64,000 bases of DNA from GCA-2401155 sp045047085 (lineage in GTDB: Bacteria > Pseudomonadota > Alphaproteobacteria > Rhizobiales > Rhizobiaceae), in contig JASFYT010000025.1 of the NCBI GenBank assembly GCA_045047085.1, positions 1 through 64,000 on the forward strand. The letters are read 5' to 3'. The notes below the pieces were generated by a model. That model saw nothing but the letters and a program-made list of their open reading frames with translations, was not told where the DNA came from and ran no database searches. Below, piece after piece: positions 32,524-41,230 of this stretch; within the stretch, counting starts at the first letter, position 1; every line of letters begins with the position of its first letter. The position numbers and the translations under genes were made by a program.

Positions 32524-33939
32524 CTATGCTGCGTGATCCAGTTTCCAGATGGCGATTTCGGTGTCGCGACCTTTTACTGATTGTTTGCCGTCTTGATGGA
32601 AGCCAAGGAGAAGGTTTGCGCCTTTGTCGGAGGAGGTTGCTTCTTGGGCTTCTACGACGGCGTTGGAGATAACCACTTGTGTGCCTAGGTCGCGTGTCAG
32701 GGCTTCCAGTCTGCTGGCGACGTTTACCGTGTCGCCCAGGGTTGCGAATTCCAGGCGGCGTTCGGAGCCTATGTCGCCCAAAATGACCTCACCGTAGTGA
32801 ATGCCAACAGAAAGGATGACTGGGTCTTCGCCGTTGTTTTTGCGTGTGATGTTCCATTTATCGATTGCTGTTACCATATCGCGGGCACATTGTATGGCGT
32901 TGGCTGCATCATCGGGACCAACAGTCGGGCTGCCAAAGGTTGCCATCACGCCATCGCCTAGGAATTTATCGAGGGTTCCGTGATTATCAAAGACCGCTTT
33001 TTCAAGTCTTTGGTGATATTCGCGCAGCATTGCCACCACTTTTTCAGGCGAACCCAGTTCTGCCATGCGAGTGAAGCCGACGATATCAGCAAATAAAACT
33101 GCTACGAACTGTGAGCGGATGTTGGCGAACGGATCGTTTTGCCCTGCCAGTTCTTCCACGATGTTTGGCGGGAAATAGCGACCGAGGTTTTCGCGTTCAC
33201 GGGCAATTAAGGCTTGTTCCAAAACCAGCCGATTGTTGCGCCAGCCATTGATTGCAAGAATGCCTGCAACGATAAGAAAGAGAACAATTTCCTGCATGCG
33301 CAAGCCGACTATTATGGAATTTGGGTCGGTAAAAGCTGCCAGCAGCGGGTAATCTGCAAAAGCGACATTCAGTTTTGTTGTTAGTTCCGGCGTTTGTTTG
33401 CCGAACAAATATACCAGTATAATGCCGGTTACCCATAGGCCAGTGGTCCATGCTCCTACGGCAAATATGGTGCGCCAGGAATAGGCAAGTGTGGCGCCGG
33501 CGAGCAAAACCATGAAATAGGAAAAATTCTGGAACCGGTATTGCATGGCGGTGGGCCATTCATTGTCGAAGAACGGGTTTGGAAACACGCATACAAAGGC
33601 CATTAGTGCGAGATCACAAAACAGCAGAAACAGTTCCATTTTGCTTTGCCCGACCTTGCCGACTTTCAGCTGCGCCCAGCCCAAAATCGCGAAGGTTAGC
33701 AGGATTACTTCGTTGTAGAGCGTGGATGTCCAGTTTGGGGTGAGGAAAGGGGCCATCAGGCCAATTATTGCGAGAGCAACCCAGCGTGAGCGGACAGCCA
33801 GCTTATGCCCCTCGCGTTTATTTCTTTCCAGTGCTGCACGCAGATGTGGGTTGTTCAGCGTTTCCCCATTTTCGCGTTTGGCTGCTTCGCGAAACTGAGT
33901 GCGTAAATTTAATATGGGGGAAAAAAAATTGTTTGCCAT
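32524..33939 (-). CDS. Membrane class III adenylate/guanylate cyclase
   Basis: A 471-aa cyclase. The N-terminal 50 residues are cytoplasmic and basic, followed by about six hydrophobic segments (residues 55-245), then a class III catalytic domain from about 265. VAVLFADIVGFTRMAELG holds the first metal Asp, DKFLGDGVMATFG the second Asp region, and GIHYGEVILGDIGSERRLEFATLGDTVNVASRLE the transition-state Asn/Arg. These make cAMP or cGMP. The start at 33939 has GGAG upstream. It stands alone; the stimulus sensed by the membrane part is unknown. Confidence 0.9.
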   Translation of the reverse strand: MANNFFSPILNLRTQFREAAKRENGETLNNPHLRAALERNKREGHKLAVRSRWVALAIIGLMAPFLTPNWTSTLYNEVILLTFAILGWAQLKVGKVGQSKMELFLLFCDLALMAFVCVFPNPFFDNEWPTAMQYRFQNFSYFMVLLAGATLAYSWRTIFAVGAWTTGLWVTGIILVYLFGKQTPELTTKLNVAFADYPLLAAFTDPNSIIVGLRMQEIVLFLIVAGILAINGWRNNRLVLEQALIARERENLGRYFPPNIVEELAGQNDPFANIRSQFVAVLFADIVGFTRMAELGSPEKVVAMLREYHQRLEKAVFDNHGTLDKFLGDGVMATFGSPTVGPDDAANAIQCARDMVTAIDKWNITRKNNGEDPVILSVGIHYGEVILGDIGSERRLEFATLGDTVNVASRLEALTRDLGTQVVISNAVVEAQEATSSDKGANLLLGFHQDGKQSVKGRDTEIAIWKLDHAA

Positions 33940-34065
33940 GAAACTCTCCAATAGAATACGCCCTATGTAAGGAAGCCAGTTTAGCAGTACAAGCTTTCGC
34001 CAGACTTCATGAAAATCACTGCGACACGATAAATGTTTAATCTAAATTGGCGGAGATGTATTGAA

Positions 34066-34410
34066 ATGTGGATTATGATTGCTGGCCCCTATACGTCAGG
34101 TGCGAATAATGAACAGGAACGTGCTGATAACCTTGCTGTGATGAACAAAGTTGCATTAGCGGTTTTTGAGAAAGGGCATGTGCCGATCATTGGTGTTAAT
34201 AATGCATTGCCTCTTATCGAAGTAGCCGGTTCGAACAGGTTTGATGAAATTATGATGCCTTTGTCATTTGCAATTACAGAACGTTGTGACGCCTGCCTCA
34301 GGATTGGTGGACCATCGCAGGGTGCAGATGAGGAGATGCAGAAATTTCGGGACCGGGGACTTCCGACTTTTGTAAATGCCGATGAAATTCCTGACGGTTC
34401 TTTGGGTTGA
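34066..34410 (+). CDS. DUF4406-like (nucleoside deoxyribosyltransferase-fold) protein
   Basis: A 114-aa protein opening with WIMIAGPYTSGANNEQERADNL, the AGPY pattern shared with DUF4406 and nucleoside 2-deoxyribosyltransferase-like proteins, and later ERCDACLRIGGPSQGADEEMQ, a typical second motif. The start at 34066 has GGAG ten bases upstream. It lies just before the caspase-like gene on the same strand with 99 bases between. Real activity unknown. Confidence 0.75.
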   Translation: MWIMIAGPYTSGANNEQERADNLAVMNKVALAVFEKGHVPIIGVNNALPLIEVAGSNRFDEIMMPLSFAITERCDACLRIGGPSQGADEEMQKFRDRGLPTFVNADEIPDGSLG

Positions 34411-34509
34411 ACCCAATTTCTAAAGGCTCGGCTATTGTACCACCTTCGTTGAGGCGGTAACCTCTCTCCAGAGGGCGTATATATTTGGTTTGGTGGAGAG
34501 AATTTTTCG

Positions 34510-35931
34510 ATGTTGAATTTTATTGGCCGCATGGTTGTTGCGATGTTGTTTGTATTGGTATTTACGTTCAATGCATCTGCCGGAGCGCGGTTTGCGCTGG
34601 TGGTTGGGAATTCTCAATATGAGAATATTGGTTCGCTAGCCAATCCGGCGAATGATGCTGCTCTTATTTCCAGTACGCTGGAAAAGGCTGGGTTTACTGT
34701 CACGACGATTATTGATGCGGATCAGCGCACTTTGAAACGGGCGTTGCTCAACTATACCCGGCTGTTGCGTCGGGAAGAGGTTGAGGCGAGCTTGTTTTAT
34801 TATGCAGGTCACGGATTGCAGGTGGATGGGCAGAACTATCTTTTACCCACCTCTGCTGATATCACCAGCAAGGGTGAGGTGGAAGACGAAGCCATCGATG
34901 TGAATTCTTTTTTGCGGCGTTTGGATGAAGCTAACAGCTCGGTCAATATCGTTATTCTTGATGCCTGTCGGAACAATCCGTTTAAAGGTAGTGTTCGTTC
35001 TCTGATCCTTGGGGGATTGGCACCGGTGGATGCGCCCAAGGGGACTTATGTTGGGTATTCTACTGCATCAGGGCAAGTGGCGTTGGACGGTGATCAGGGT
35101 AACAGCCCCTATACCTTGGCGCTAAGCAAAGCCATTCTTGGCAATCCCGGTGCGCAAATAGAAGATGTTTTTAAGGCTGTGCGCACCCTTGTTGGCAAAA
35201 TAACTGGCGGACAACAGGTGCCATATGAATATTCATCAATTACCGGACGGTTTGAGTTTCTTCCGGCTGCTGGCAGCAAAGTTGCGGCTTCTACCAGCAA
35301 TGAAAGCCAGCTGGAAAAGGACTTTGGTCTCTCAATGAAAATCGGAACCAAGCAGGTTTGGGAATTGTTTGTTAAAAAATATGGAAACCAAAGCGAAAAT
35401 TTCAATGTGCAGATTGCACAAACAAAGCTGGCCGCTTTGAAGGCTGATGAAGAAGCCAGAAAAGGAAGTACTCTGACTACCGTGCAACAGGATAAGGCTT
35501 CGGTGATCATTGCTCCCAAGCAAGGGCTTGCCGCCAAAACCAAAGTACCAAATATGCAATTGTACAAAGCCATGTGGAGCGCGAATTTGCCAAGCGGGCT
35601 GGTTTCATTTCGCAATTATAGTGGCAAGCAATTGGTGTATTTTACTGCCCTGCAGACGATGCATTGCGGGGTGAAAGAGGTTCGTTATTCTCTCAACTCC
35701 ATGGCGCTGGATAAGCGTTTGAAGCTGGCGAAATGTAATCCGCAGCAACCTTTTACCATGCCTTCTGATATGCCATTGGAATACATTTATTCGAACTTTA
35801 AGCTTGGCACGGTCAAAACGGTTGCAGTACAGGTTGTGTGGCAGGACAAATATGAGACCGAGAGCGAAATCGTTGTCTATGAGCCTTGCAAGGATGTAGG
35901 CGAGGGGACTTGTGCTTGGCGGCTGGAATAG
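34510..35931 (+). CDS. Secreted caspase-family (peptidase C14-like) protein
   Basis: A 473-aa protein with a signal peptide or N-terminal anchor (residues 1-25, MLNFIGRMVVAMLFVLVFTFNASA) and a p20-like caspase domain at about 27-250. The catalytic His is in FYYAGHGLQVDG and the Cys in IVILDACRNNPF; the segment GNSPYTLALSKAIL is a common third block. The C-terminal 200 residues are unassigned, with a run of helical charged sequence then a beta-rich part ending in a Cys-containing tail. GGAG lies upstream. It is followed after 15 bases by the HMG-CoA reductase gene, probably by chance. Substrate unknown. Confidence 0.87.
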   Translation: MLNFIGRMVVAMLFVLVFTFNASAGARFALVVGNSQYENIGSLANPANDAALISSTLEKAGFTVTTIIDADQRTLKRALLNYTRLLRREEVEASLFYYAGHGLQVDGQNYLLPTSADITSKGEVEDEAIDVNSFLRRLDEANSSVNIVILDACRNNPFKGSVRSLILGGLAPVDAPKGTYVGYSTASGQVALDGDQGNSPYTLALSKAILGNPGAQIEDVFKAVRTLVGKITGGQQVPYEYSSITGRFEFLPAAGSKVAASTSNESQLEKDFGLSMKIGTKQVWELFVKKYGNQSENFNVQIAQTKLAALKADEEARKGSTLTTVQQDKASVIIAPKQGLAAKTKVPNMQLYKAMWSANLPSGLVSFRNYSGKQLVYFTALQTMHCGVKEVRYSLNSMALDKRLKLAKCNPQQPFTMPSDMPLEYIYSNFKLGTVKTVAVQVVWQDKYETESEIVVYEPCKDVGEGTCAWRLE

Positions 35932-35946
35932 TAACGGGGCAACTTT

Positions 35947-37245
35947 ATGACTAAAGTACCGTACATCTCCCGCATCGCGGGTTTTCGAAATTTGACGCCT
36001 CAAGAGCGCTGGCAGAAGGTCGTTTCAGAGATTGGCCTTGATGAGGCTGACAAGGCGCTGATGGATGAGCCTGGGGCCTTGCCCATGGAACGGGCAAACG
36101 GGATGATCGAAAATGTTGTTGGCACGTTTGAACTTCCTATGGGCATAGCGACGAATTTTTTGATTAATGGGCGCGACTATCTTATTCCGATGGCCGTCGA
36201 AGAACCTTCAATCATTGCGGCCGCATCTTTTATGGCGCGGATTGCACGCGACGGGGGAGGGTTCAAGACCTCCAGCACCTTGCCAATTATGCGGGCGCAG
36301 ATCCAGATAATCGATGTTGATGACCCTAATGGCGCAAAGCAACGTATTCTGGCCGAGCGCGATAATATTATCGCTGCTGCCAATGCCAAGGATAAATTGC
36401 TGGTGGAACTGGGTGGCGGCTGCAAGGACATTGAAATCCACGTGAAGGAAAACACTCCGCGCGGCCCGATGGTTATTGTGCATCTGCTGGTTGATGTGCG
36501 TGATGCAATGGGTGCCAATGCGGTGAATACCATGGCGGAGGCTGTGGCGCCGATGCTGGAGAAATGCTCTGGCGGTGTAGCACGGTTGCGGATTTTATCC
36601 AATTTTGCAGATTTGCGTGTTTCGCGTGCCTATGTTGCGATAGAGCCAGAGGCTTTGCGCACCAAGGAGCTTTCTGGCGAAGAAGTGATTGAAGGTATTC
36701 TGGATGCTTATTGTTTTGCTGTCGTTGATCCATACCGGGCAGCAACTCACAATAAGGGCATTATGAACGGGATTGATCCAATTGTGCTTGCAACCGGCAA
36801 TGATTGGCGTGCGGTGGAGGCGGGTGCCCATGTTTGGGCGTCAAGGAGTGGCCATTACAGCCCATTATCCAGTTGGGAAAAAGATGCCCGAGGGCGTTTG
36901 ATTGGCACGATGGAAATGCCAATGCCACTTGGTCTGGTGGGTGGGGCCACCAAAACCCATCCATTGGCGCAGCTCAATTTGAGAATTCTTGGCGTCAAAA
37001 CCGCTCAGGAATTGGGTGAAGTTTGTATGGCTGTTGGCTTGGCGCAGAATATGGGAGCGTTACGGGCGCTTGCAACAGAAGGTATTCAACGCGGTCATAT
37101 GGTGCTGCATGCTCGAAATATGGCAATTGTCGCCGGGGCGGTGGGCGATGAAGTTGAGATCATTGCAGAAAAGCTGGCGAAAGCAGGCGATGTGCGTGCT
37201 GACTATGCTGGTGAATTATTGGGCGAGTTGAGGAATAAAAGTTGA
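35947..37245 (+). CDS. mvaA: Class II (degradative-type) hydroxymethylglutaryl-CoA reductase
   Basis: A 432-aa HMG-CoA reductase of class II, interconverting mevalonate and HMG-CoA with NAD(P). Visible catalytic blocks are ENVVGTFELP with the Glu, DVRDAMGANAVNTMAEAV with the cofactor and Asp region, THNKGIMNGIDP with the Lys, and MVLHARNMA with the late His. Class II enzymes mostly oxidise mevalonate in catabolism, although some act in synthesis. There are no mevalonate-pathway kinases nearby. The gene is 15 bases after the caspase gene, and its start has only a weak ribosome site. Confidence 0.92.
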   Translation: MTKVPYISRIAGFRNLTPQERWQKVVSEIGLDEADKALMDEPGALPMERANGMIENVVGTFELPMGIATNFLINGRDYLIPMAVEEPSIIAAASFMARIARDGGGFKTSSTLPIMRAQIQIIDVDDPNGAKQRILAERDNIIAAANAKDKLLVELGGGCKDIEIHVKENTPRGPMVIVHLLVDVRDAMGANAVNTMAEAVAPMLEKCSGGVARLRILSNFADLRVSRAYVAIEPEALRTKELSGEEVIEGILDAYCFAVVDPYRAATHNKGIMNGIDPIVLATGNDWRAVEAGAHVWASRSGHYSPLSSWEKDARGRLIGTMEMPMPLGLVGGATKTHPLAQLNLRILGVKTAQELGEVCMAVGLAQNMGALRALATEGIQRGHMVLHARNMAIVAGAVGDEVEIIAEKLAKAGDVRADYAGELLGELRNKS

Positions 37246-37443
37246 TTGTTGCTCTCATTCGTATTTGTTGGAAGTTTTCTGCAATGCCATTGGTTGATTG
37301 TTGTTTTTAAATGGAAATACTATTCAAATTCTTTTCTTAACGTAAGGTAAGATAAGTATTGGTTTTTATGTTATAGTATTGTTAACCATGGCAGTTTAGC
37401 ATGAACGGGTGCAGGGCTACTCCAACAACCCACGAGAAACCCC
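37246..37443. other. Intergenic region upstream of the PAS-MCP pair
   Basis: A 198-base AT-rich gap. It contains CGTAAGGTAAG near 37341, a TATAGT-like -10 near 37373 and TTAACCATGG at 37381, the last resembling a CtrA half-site. ACGAGAAACCCC precedes the PAS ATG. No gene is seen. Confidence 0.4.
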
Positions 37444-37959
37444 ATGTTAAACCCAACAGGCATCGAGCGAAAGCTTGATTACGACAAGATTATAGTCAGT
37501 AAAACCAACTTGAAAGGACACATCACTTACGCGAATGATATATTTCTGGAGATCGCAGATTTTACATTGAATGATGTGTTGGAAAAGCCACATTCGATCA
37601 TCCGGAACAGTGTTATGCCACGTTGTATCTTTCAACTCCTTTGGGAGCGGTTGCAAGCGGGCCGTGAGATATTTGCCTATGTGGTGAATAACACTAAAAA
37701 CAACGATGGGTATTACTGGGTTTTGGCCCATGTAACCCCGAGTCGCGACAAGAATGGAAATACCACCTCCTATCATTCAAATCGCCGCAGCCCCACAGAC
37801 GACGCAATTTCCAAGATATCTGCACTCTACAGAAAATTGCTGGATGAGGAAAACCGGAAAGCTAACCGCAAGGACGGCCAAAAGTCTAGTTATGTATTGC
37901 TACAGAACATTTTAGGAGAAAAGGGGGTGGATTATGATGAATTTATCCAAACTATCTAA
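37444..37959 (+). CDS. Aer-like PAS-domain sensor protein
   Basis: A soluble 171-aa protein with one PAS domain at about 15-120. The KTNLKGHITYANDIFLEIADFT start, KPHSIIRNSVMPR and YYWVLAHVTPSRDKNG are the Aer-type PAS pattern (compare HNIIRHPDMPR and GYYWVxAxVTP), so FAD binding and redox or oxygen sensing are plausible. The rest is helical and charged, without a membrane segment. Its 3' end overlaps the MCP start by 26 bases, so the two proteins are translated together, like a receptor split in two. Confidence 0.85.
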   Translation: MLNPTGIERKLDYDKIIVSKTNLKGHITYANDIFLEIADFTLNDVLEKPHSIIRNSVMPRCIFQLLWERLQAGREIFAYVVNNTKNNDGYYWVLAHVTPSRDKNGNTTSYHSNRRSPTDDAISKISALYRKLLDEENRKANRKDGQKSSYVLLQNILGEKGVDYDEFIQTI

Positions 37960-39220
37960 AGCCATCATTTTTTCAATCGCTAGCGTTGTTTCTGCGGTCG
38001 TCATTATTGGACTTGAATTGGTCCACAGTGCGGAAGAAGTACTTCTGCCTTTATCGGCATTTCAAATCGTTATAACTCTTATCGTTGTCATTTATTTGTT
38101 GAAAACCAAGCGAATTCTCCTAGAGGTCGCACGAGTAAGTGAAGCGATCAAAGCCGGTGATTTCGAGGAACGTGTGATCTTTCCCAGAGAAAAGGGGGAT
38201 TTGAAATTCTTGATCGATCAGGTGAACAACATGATAGATGTTTGCGATGCTTTTGTGCGAGAATCTGCACTGGCAATGGAGGCAGTGAGCGAGGAGCGCT
38301 ACTATCGTAAAATTCGTCCAGAGGGTATGAGGGGAATGTATTTATCTTCGATCACCAAAATCAATTCTGCAATTGATAATATGGGTGCGCGGCAAACTAA
38401 GATTAAAAGCGCGCTGGATGAATTGGGTGTGCTTGTTCGACAGGCCACCAATGGTGAACTGGAACGCAAAATTTCCTCTCAGGCGGAGCAACAATCAGCG
38501 GCAGTGGAAGAAACTGCTGCTGCGGTTACGCAGATTGCGGCTAATGTGAAGTCATCCGCTGAACGGGCGGAAGATTCAAGTAAACTTGTCGCTGGAACTA
38601 AGGCTAACGCGGAAAAATCGGGTATCATTGTGAGTACAGCGATTGAAGCGATGGCCAGGATTGAAGATTCATCGGGAAAAATTGCGAATATTATTGGCAT
38701 AATCGATGAAATTTCCTTCCAGACCAACCTTCTTGCGCTCAATGCCGGTGTTGAAGCTGCACGGGCAGGTGATGCAGGTAGAGGGTTTGCAGTTGTTGCA
38801 CAGGAAGTGCGCGAACTGGCCCAGCGCTCGGCCAATGCTGCCAAGGAAATCTCGCAACTCATCAACGTTTCAAGCGAAGAGGTGAAAAATGGCGTTGCAT
38901 TGGTGAATGAGACTGGAACCGCACTTTCCAAAATTGTTGGTGAGGTTAAGGAGATTGATATCAATATTACGGCAATTGTTGATGCAACCCGCGAGCAATC
39001 TCTGGGGCTTTCAGAAATCAATCAGGCGATTGATACGATTGACTCTGGTGCGCAGCAAAATGCGGAAACTGCACAAACATCCATCGCTGCAAGTCAGAAT
39101 CTGGCAACTAATCTAAAGAGGATTGATGCTATGCTTAATGAGGATTTGGCTGATGGATCGGATCAATCGCACGGTGACAAGCCGAGTGAAAGGAAGAGCG
39201 AAATGGCTAAAGCAGCTTAG
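37934..39220 (+). CDS. Membrane methyl-accepting chemotaxis protein, partner of the PAS protein
   Basis: A 428-aa chemoreceptor. Two hydrophobic segments at about 10-30 and 37-55 enclose only a few residues, so there is no periplasmic ligand domain. A HAMP-like stretch follows (residues 55-105), then the signalling coiled coil with the hairpin tip IIDEISFQTNLLALNAGVEAARAGDAGRGFAVVAQEVRELAQRSA. No pentapeptide tether is seen at the end. GGGGGTGG precedes the ATG. It is inferred to couple to the upstream PAS protein, since Aer normally carries PAS and this anchor in one chain. Confidence 0.9.
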   Translation: MMNLSKLSKAIIFSIASVVSAVVIIGLELVHSAEEVLLPLSAFQIVITLIVVIYLLKTKRILLEVARVSEAIKAGDFEERVIFPREKGDLKFLIDQVNNMIDVCDAFVRESALAMEAVSEERYYRKIRPEGMRGMYLSSITKINSAIDNMGARQTKIKSALDELGVLVRQATNGELERKISSQAEQQSAAVEETAAAVTQIAANVKSSAERAEDSSKLVAGTKANAEKSGIIVSTAIEAMARIEDSSGKIANIIGIIDEISFQTNLLALNAGVEAARAGDAGRGFAVVAQEVRELAQRSANAAKEISQLINVSSEEVKNGVALVNETGTALSKIVGEVKEIDINITAIVDATREQSLGLSEINQAIDTIDSGAQQNAETAQTSIAASQNLATNLKRIDAMLNEDLADGSDQSHGDKPSERKSEMAKAA

Positions 39221-39250
39221 CAATTTTGAGAATGTATTGATATTCAAGTC

Positions 39251-39292
39251 GGGCCAGTTTCCAGATTCAGCGGAAATTGGCCCGTTTCTTTG
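39251..39292 (+). terminator. Terminator of the PAS-MCP operon
   Basis: GGGCCAGTTTCC (39251-39262) pairs with GGAAATTGGCCC (39272-39283) with one G-U, across a 9-base loop, followed by GTTTCTTTG. It ends the chemoreceptor transcript before the opposed tRNA gene. Confidence 0.75.
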
Positions 39293-39314
39293 TCCGAATT
39301 TTGGATGAGATAGA

Positions 39315-39388
39315 TGGCTGGGAATCCTGGATTCGAACCAGGATTGACGGAGTCAGAGTCCGTAGTTCTACCGTTAAACTAATTCCCA
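39315..39388 (-). tRNA. tRNA-Gln (anticodon CTG)
   Basis: The minus strand gives a 74-base tRNA: acceptor TGGGAAT/ATTCCCA, D-arm with AGTTTAACGG, anticodon stem ACGGA/TCCGT around loop CTCTGAC (anticodon CTG, reads CAG Gln), T-arm CCTGG-TTCGAAT-CCAGG, discriminator G and encoded CCA. All stems are complete. It lies between the MCP terminator and the ppx gene. Confidence 0.95.
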
Positions 39389-39438
39389 AAATCAATAAGC
39401 GATGCCTTGCATGGCAAACCGTTTATTTGCTTTGGGGC

Positions 39439-39467
39439 TGTATAGAGCGCCACTTGTTGCATTGCAA
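39439..39467 (-). promoter_or_regulatory. Promoter of tRNA-Gln
   Basis: On the minus strand TTGCAA (39467-39462) and TATACA (39444-39439) are separated by 17 bases, a good sigma-70 type promoter. Transcription would begin near 39432, giving a leader of about 44 bases before the tRNA. Confidence 0.55.
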
Positions 39468-39592
39468 CCTAAATCATCAGATGTTTTTGATGGTAAAAAT
39501 AACGCCCTGATGGTATCCTTTTGACAACGATAGAAATTGTTGCCGGGAAAAAGAGCGATGCGGCTCGAGGTTCGGCAGAGTAGGAATAGGGT

Positions 39593-41230
39593 GTGAAGCG
39601 TTCCACTGATGGTTCTGACGAACCAAAAGAGGAGCCGATCCGAGAATTGCGTGACAATGATCACGCCAGTGGTGACAGCCGCCAGCCGGCACAAAGATCA
39701 CCACATGAATCTGGAAGTCCATCCCGAAATGTTGGGAAGGGGAAGAAGCCCCGGAATTCTGGAAATGGAAACGGCTCTGAGCGGCCTGACCGGAGTAATT
39801 TTCGGGGCAGGGCCGGTGCTGCTGCTTCGGCTAGTTCCGAGGCTGTTGGGCGTGGGCAAAACGAGCATAGTGGACGTAGGAATTCTAAATCCAAGAACAG
39901 TCGAAACGGTGGGCCTGAACATGGCGTGCTGCGCAACATGCGTGCGCCTGCGAGACGTACGCCTGACGTTACATTTGACCCAGGTAGTCGGGCAAATGAA
40001 GGTTCAAAAAAAAATAATAACGGCAGTAAAAGTGAGGTACTGCAGCGTAATCCCCAGTGTAGAAAGAATGATTCCAGAAATTCCGGTAAAAACTTCGACA
40101 AAAACTATGGCCGAAACTCGGGTAATGATGGTCGCCAGAGGCTCCTTTATGCAGCGCTTGATCTTGGCACCAATAATTGCCGCCTGTTGATTGTTGCGCC
40201 GCAAGAGGTCGGACGGTTCCGGGTGGTTGATGCGTTTTCACGCATTGTTCGATTGGGGGAAGGGCTTTCGCATTCGGGTCGGTTGTCGGATGCCGCCATG
40301 CAGCGTTCAATTGATGCCCTTAAAATTTGCGCTGCAAAGTTAAGACATCATGGTGTCAAACGGTTTCGCCTGATTGCTACGGAAGCCTGCCGTCAGGCCA
40401 AAAACGGTGTGGAATTTCTCTTGCGGGTAAAAAACGAAACCGGACTTGATCTGGAAATCGTCAATCGGGAAACCGAAGCGCGGCTGGCGGCTGAAGGTTG
40501 CGGAACCTTGATGGATCGCAAGGCAGATGCGGCGGTACTATTTGATATTGGCGGTGGTTCGTCTGAACTTATATTGATCGATCGAAACCTAAATATGGGC
40601 AAGGGAGCGCGTAGCCACAAAAAACCAATTTCAGAGAGAATCACAGCCTGGACCTCTTTGCCGCTGGGAGTTGTTACGCTGGCTGAACGCCATGGCGGGA
40701 AAGAGGTATCGCGTTCGGTTTTTGATTTGATGGTCGAAGAAGTTGTCGGGCACCTGAAAGTTTTTGAAGGCCGGGACAAGCTTGCTCACATCTGGAACAA
40801 GGGCAGGGTGCATTTGCTTGGAACGTCGGGAACAGTGACGACGATTGCCGGGATTCATTTGAAACTTCCAAAATATGACCGCCGCAAAGTTGATGGTATC
40901 TGGCTCATGGATCGGGAAGTTGATGCGGTGATTTCGCAATTGTTGTCCATGGGGTATGATGAGCGGGCACGAAATCCTTGTATTGGCCATGAAAGGGCTG
41001 ATCTGGTATTGGCAGGGTGTGCAATTTTGCAGGCTATTCGCTTGACATGGCCATGTCAGAAACTGCGGGTTGCTGATCGCGGTTTGCGCGAAGGTTTGCT
41101 AAATGAAATGATTAATGGTGACGGGGCGTGGATCACACCCAAAAAGGGCCGCTGGCGGAAAAAGCGACACCGTAGACCATCTGGTAATTCTAATTTTCGT
41201 CCGGGTAATCCCAGACAAGGAGAAACATAA
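39593..41230 (+). CDS. Ppx/GppA phosphatase with a long disordered N-terminal tail
   Basis: A 545-aa exopolyphosphatase or guanosine-pentaphosphate phosphatase. Residues 1 to about 182 are low-complexity, rich in Arg, Asn, Gly, Ser and Lys (for example KGKKPRNSGNGNGSERP), without a fold. The actin-like catalytic part starts at LLYAALDLGTNNCRLLIV (about 184) and includes RLIATEACRQAKNG, NRETEARLAAEG and FDIGGGSSELI. The start is a GTG at 39593, in frame with the tail; no closer start fits the catalytic part. The stop overlaps rlmE (TAATG). The basic tail suggests RNA or polyphosphate contact (inference). Confidence 0.9.
   Translation: MKRSTDGSDEPKEEPIRELRDNDHASGDSRQPAQRSPHESGSPSRNVGKGKKPRNSGNGNGSERPDRSNFRGRAGAAASASSEAVGRGQNEHSGRRNSKSKNSRNGGPEHGVLRNMRAPARRTPDVTFDPGSRANEGSKKNNNGSKSEVLQRNPQCRKNDSRNSGKNFDKNYGRNSGNDGRQRLLYAALDLGTNNCRLLIVAPQEVGRFRVVDAFSRIVRLGEGLSHSGRLSDAAMQRSIDALKICAAKLRHHGVKRFRLIATEACRQAKNGVEFLLRVKNETGLDLEIVNRETEARLAAEGCGTLMDRKADAAVLFDIGGGSSELILIDRNLNMGKGARSHKKPISERITAWTSLPLGVVTLAERHGGKEVSRSVFDLMVEEVVGHLKVFEGRDKLAHIWNKGRVHLLGTSGTVTTIAGIHLKLPKYDRRKVDGIWLMDREVDAVISQLLSMGYDERARNPCIGHERADLVLAGCAILQAIRLTWPCQKLRVADRGLREGLLNEMINGDGAWITPKKGRWRKKRHRRPSGNSNFRPGNPRQGET

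Noticed and set aside
39609..40190. 193-aa open frame in another register over the start of the ppx gene
   Set aside because: It exists because the ppx tail is low-complexity and GC-biased; no motif and no independent ribosome site.
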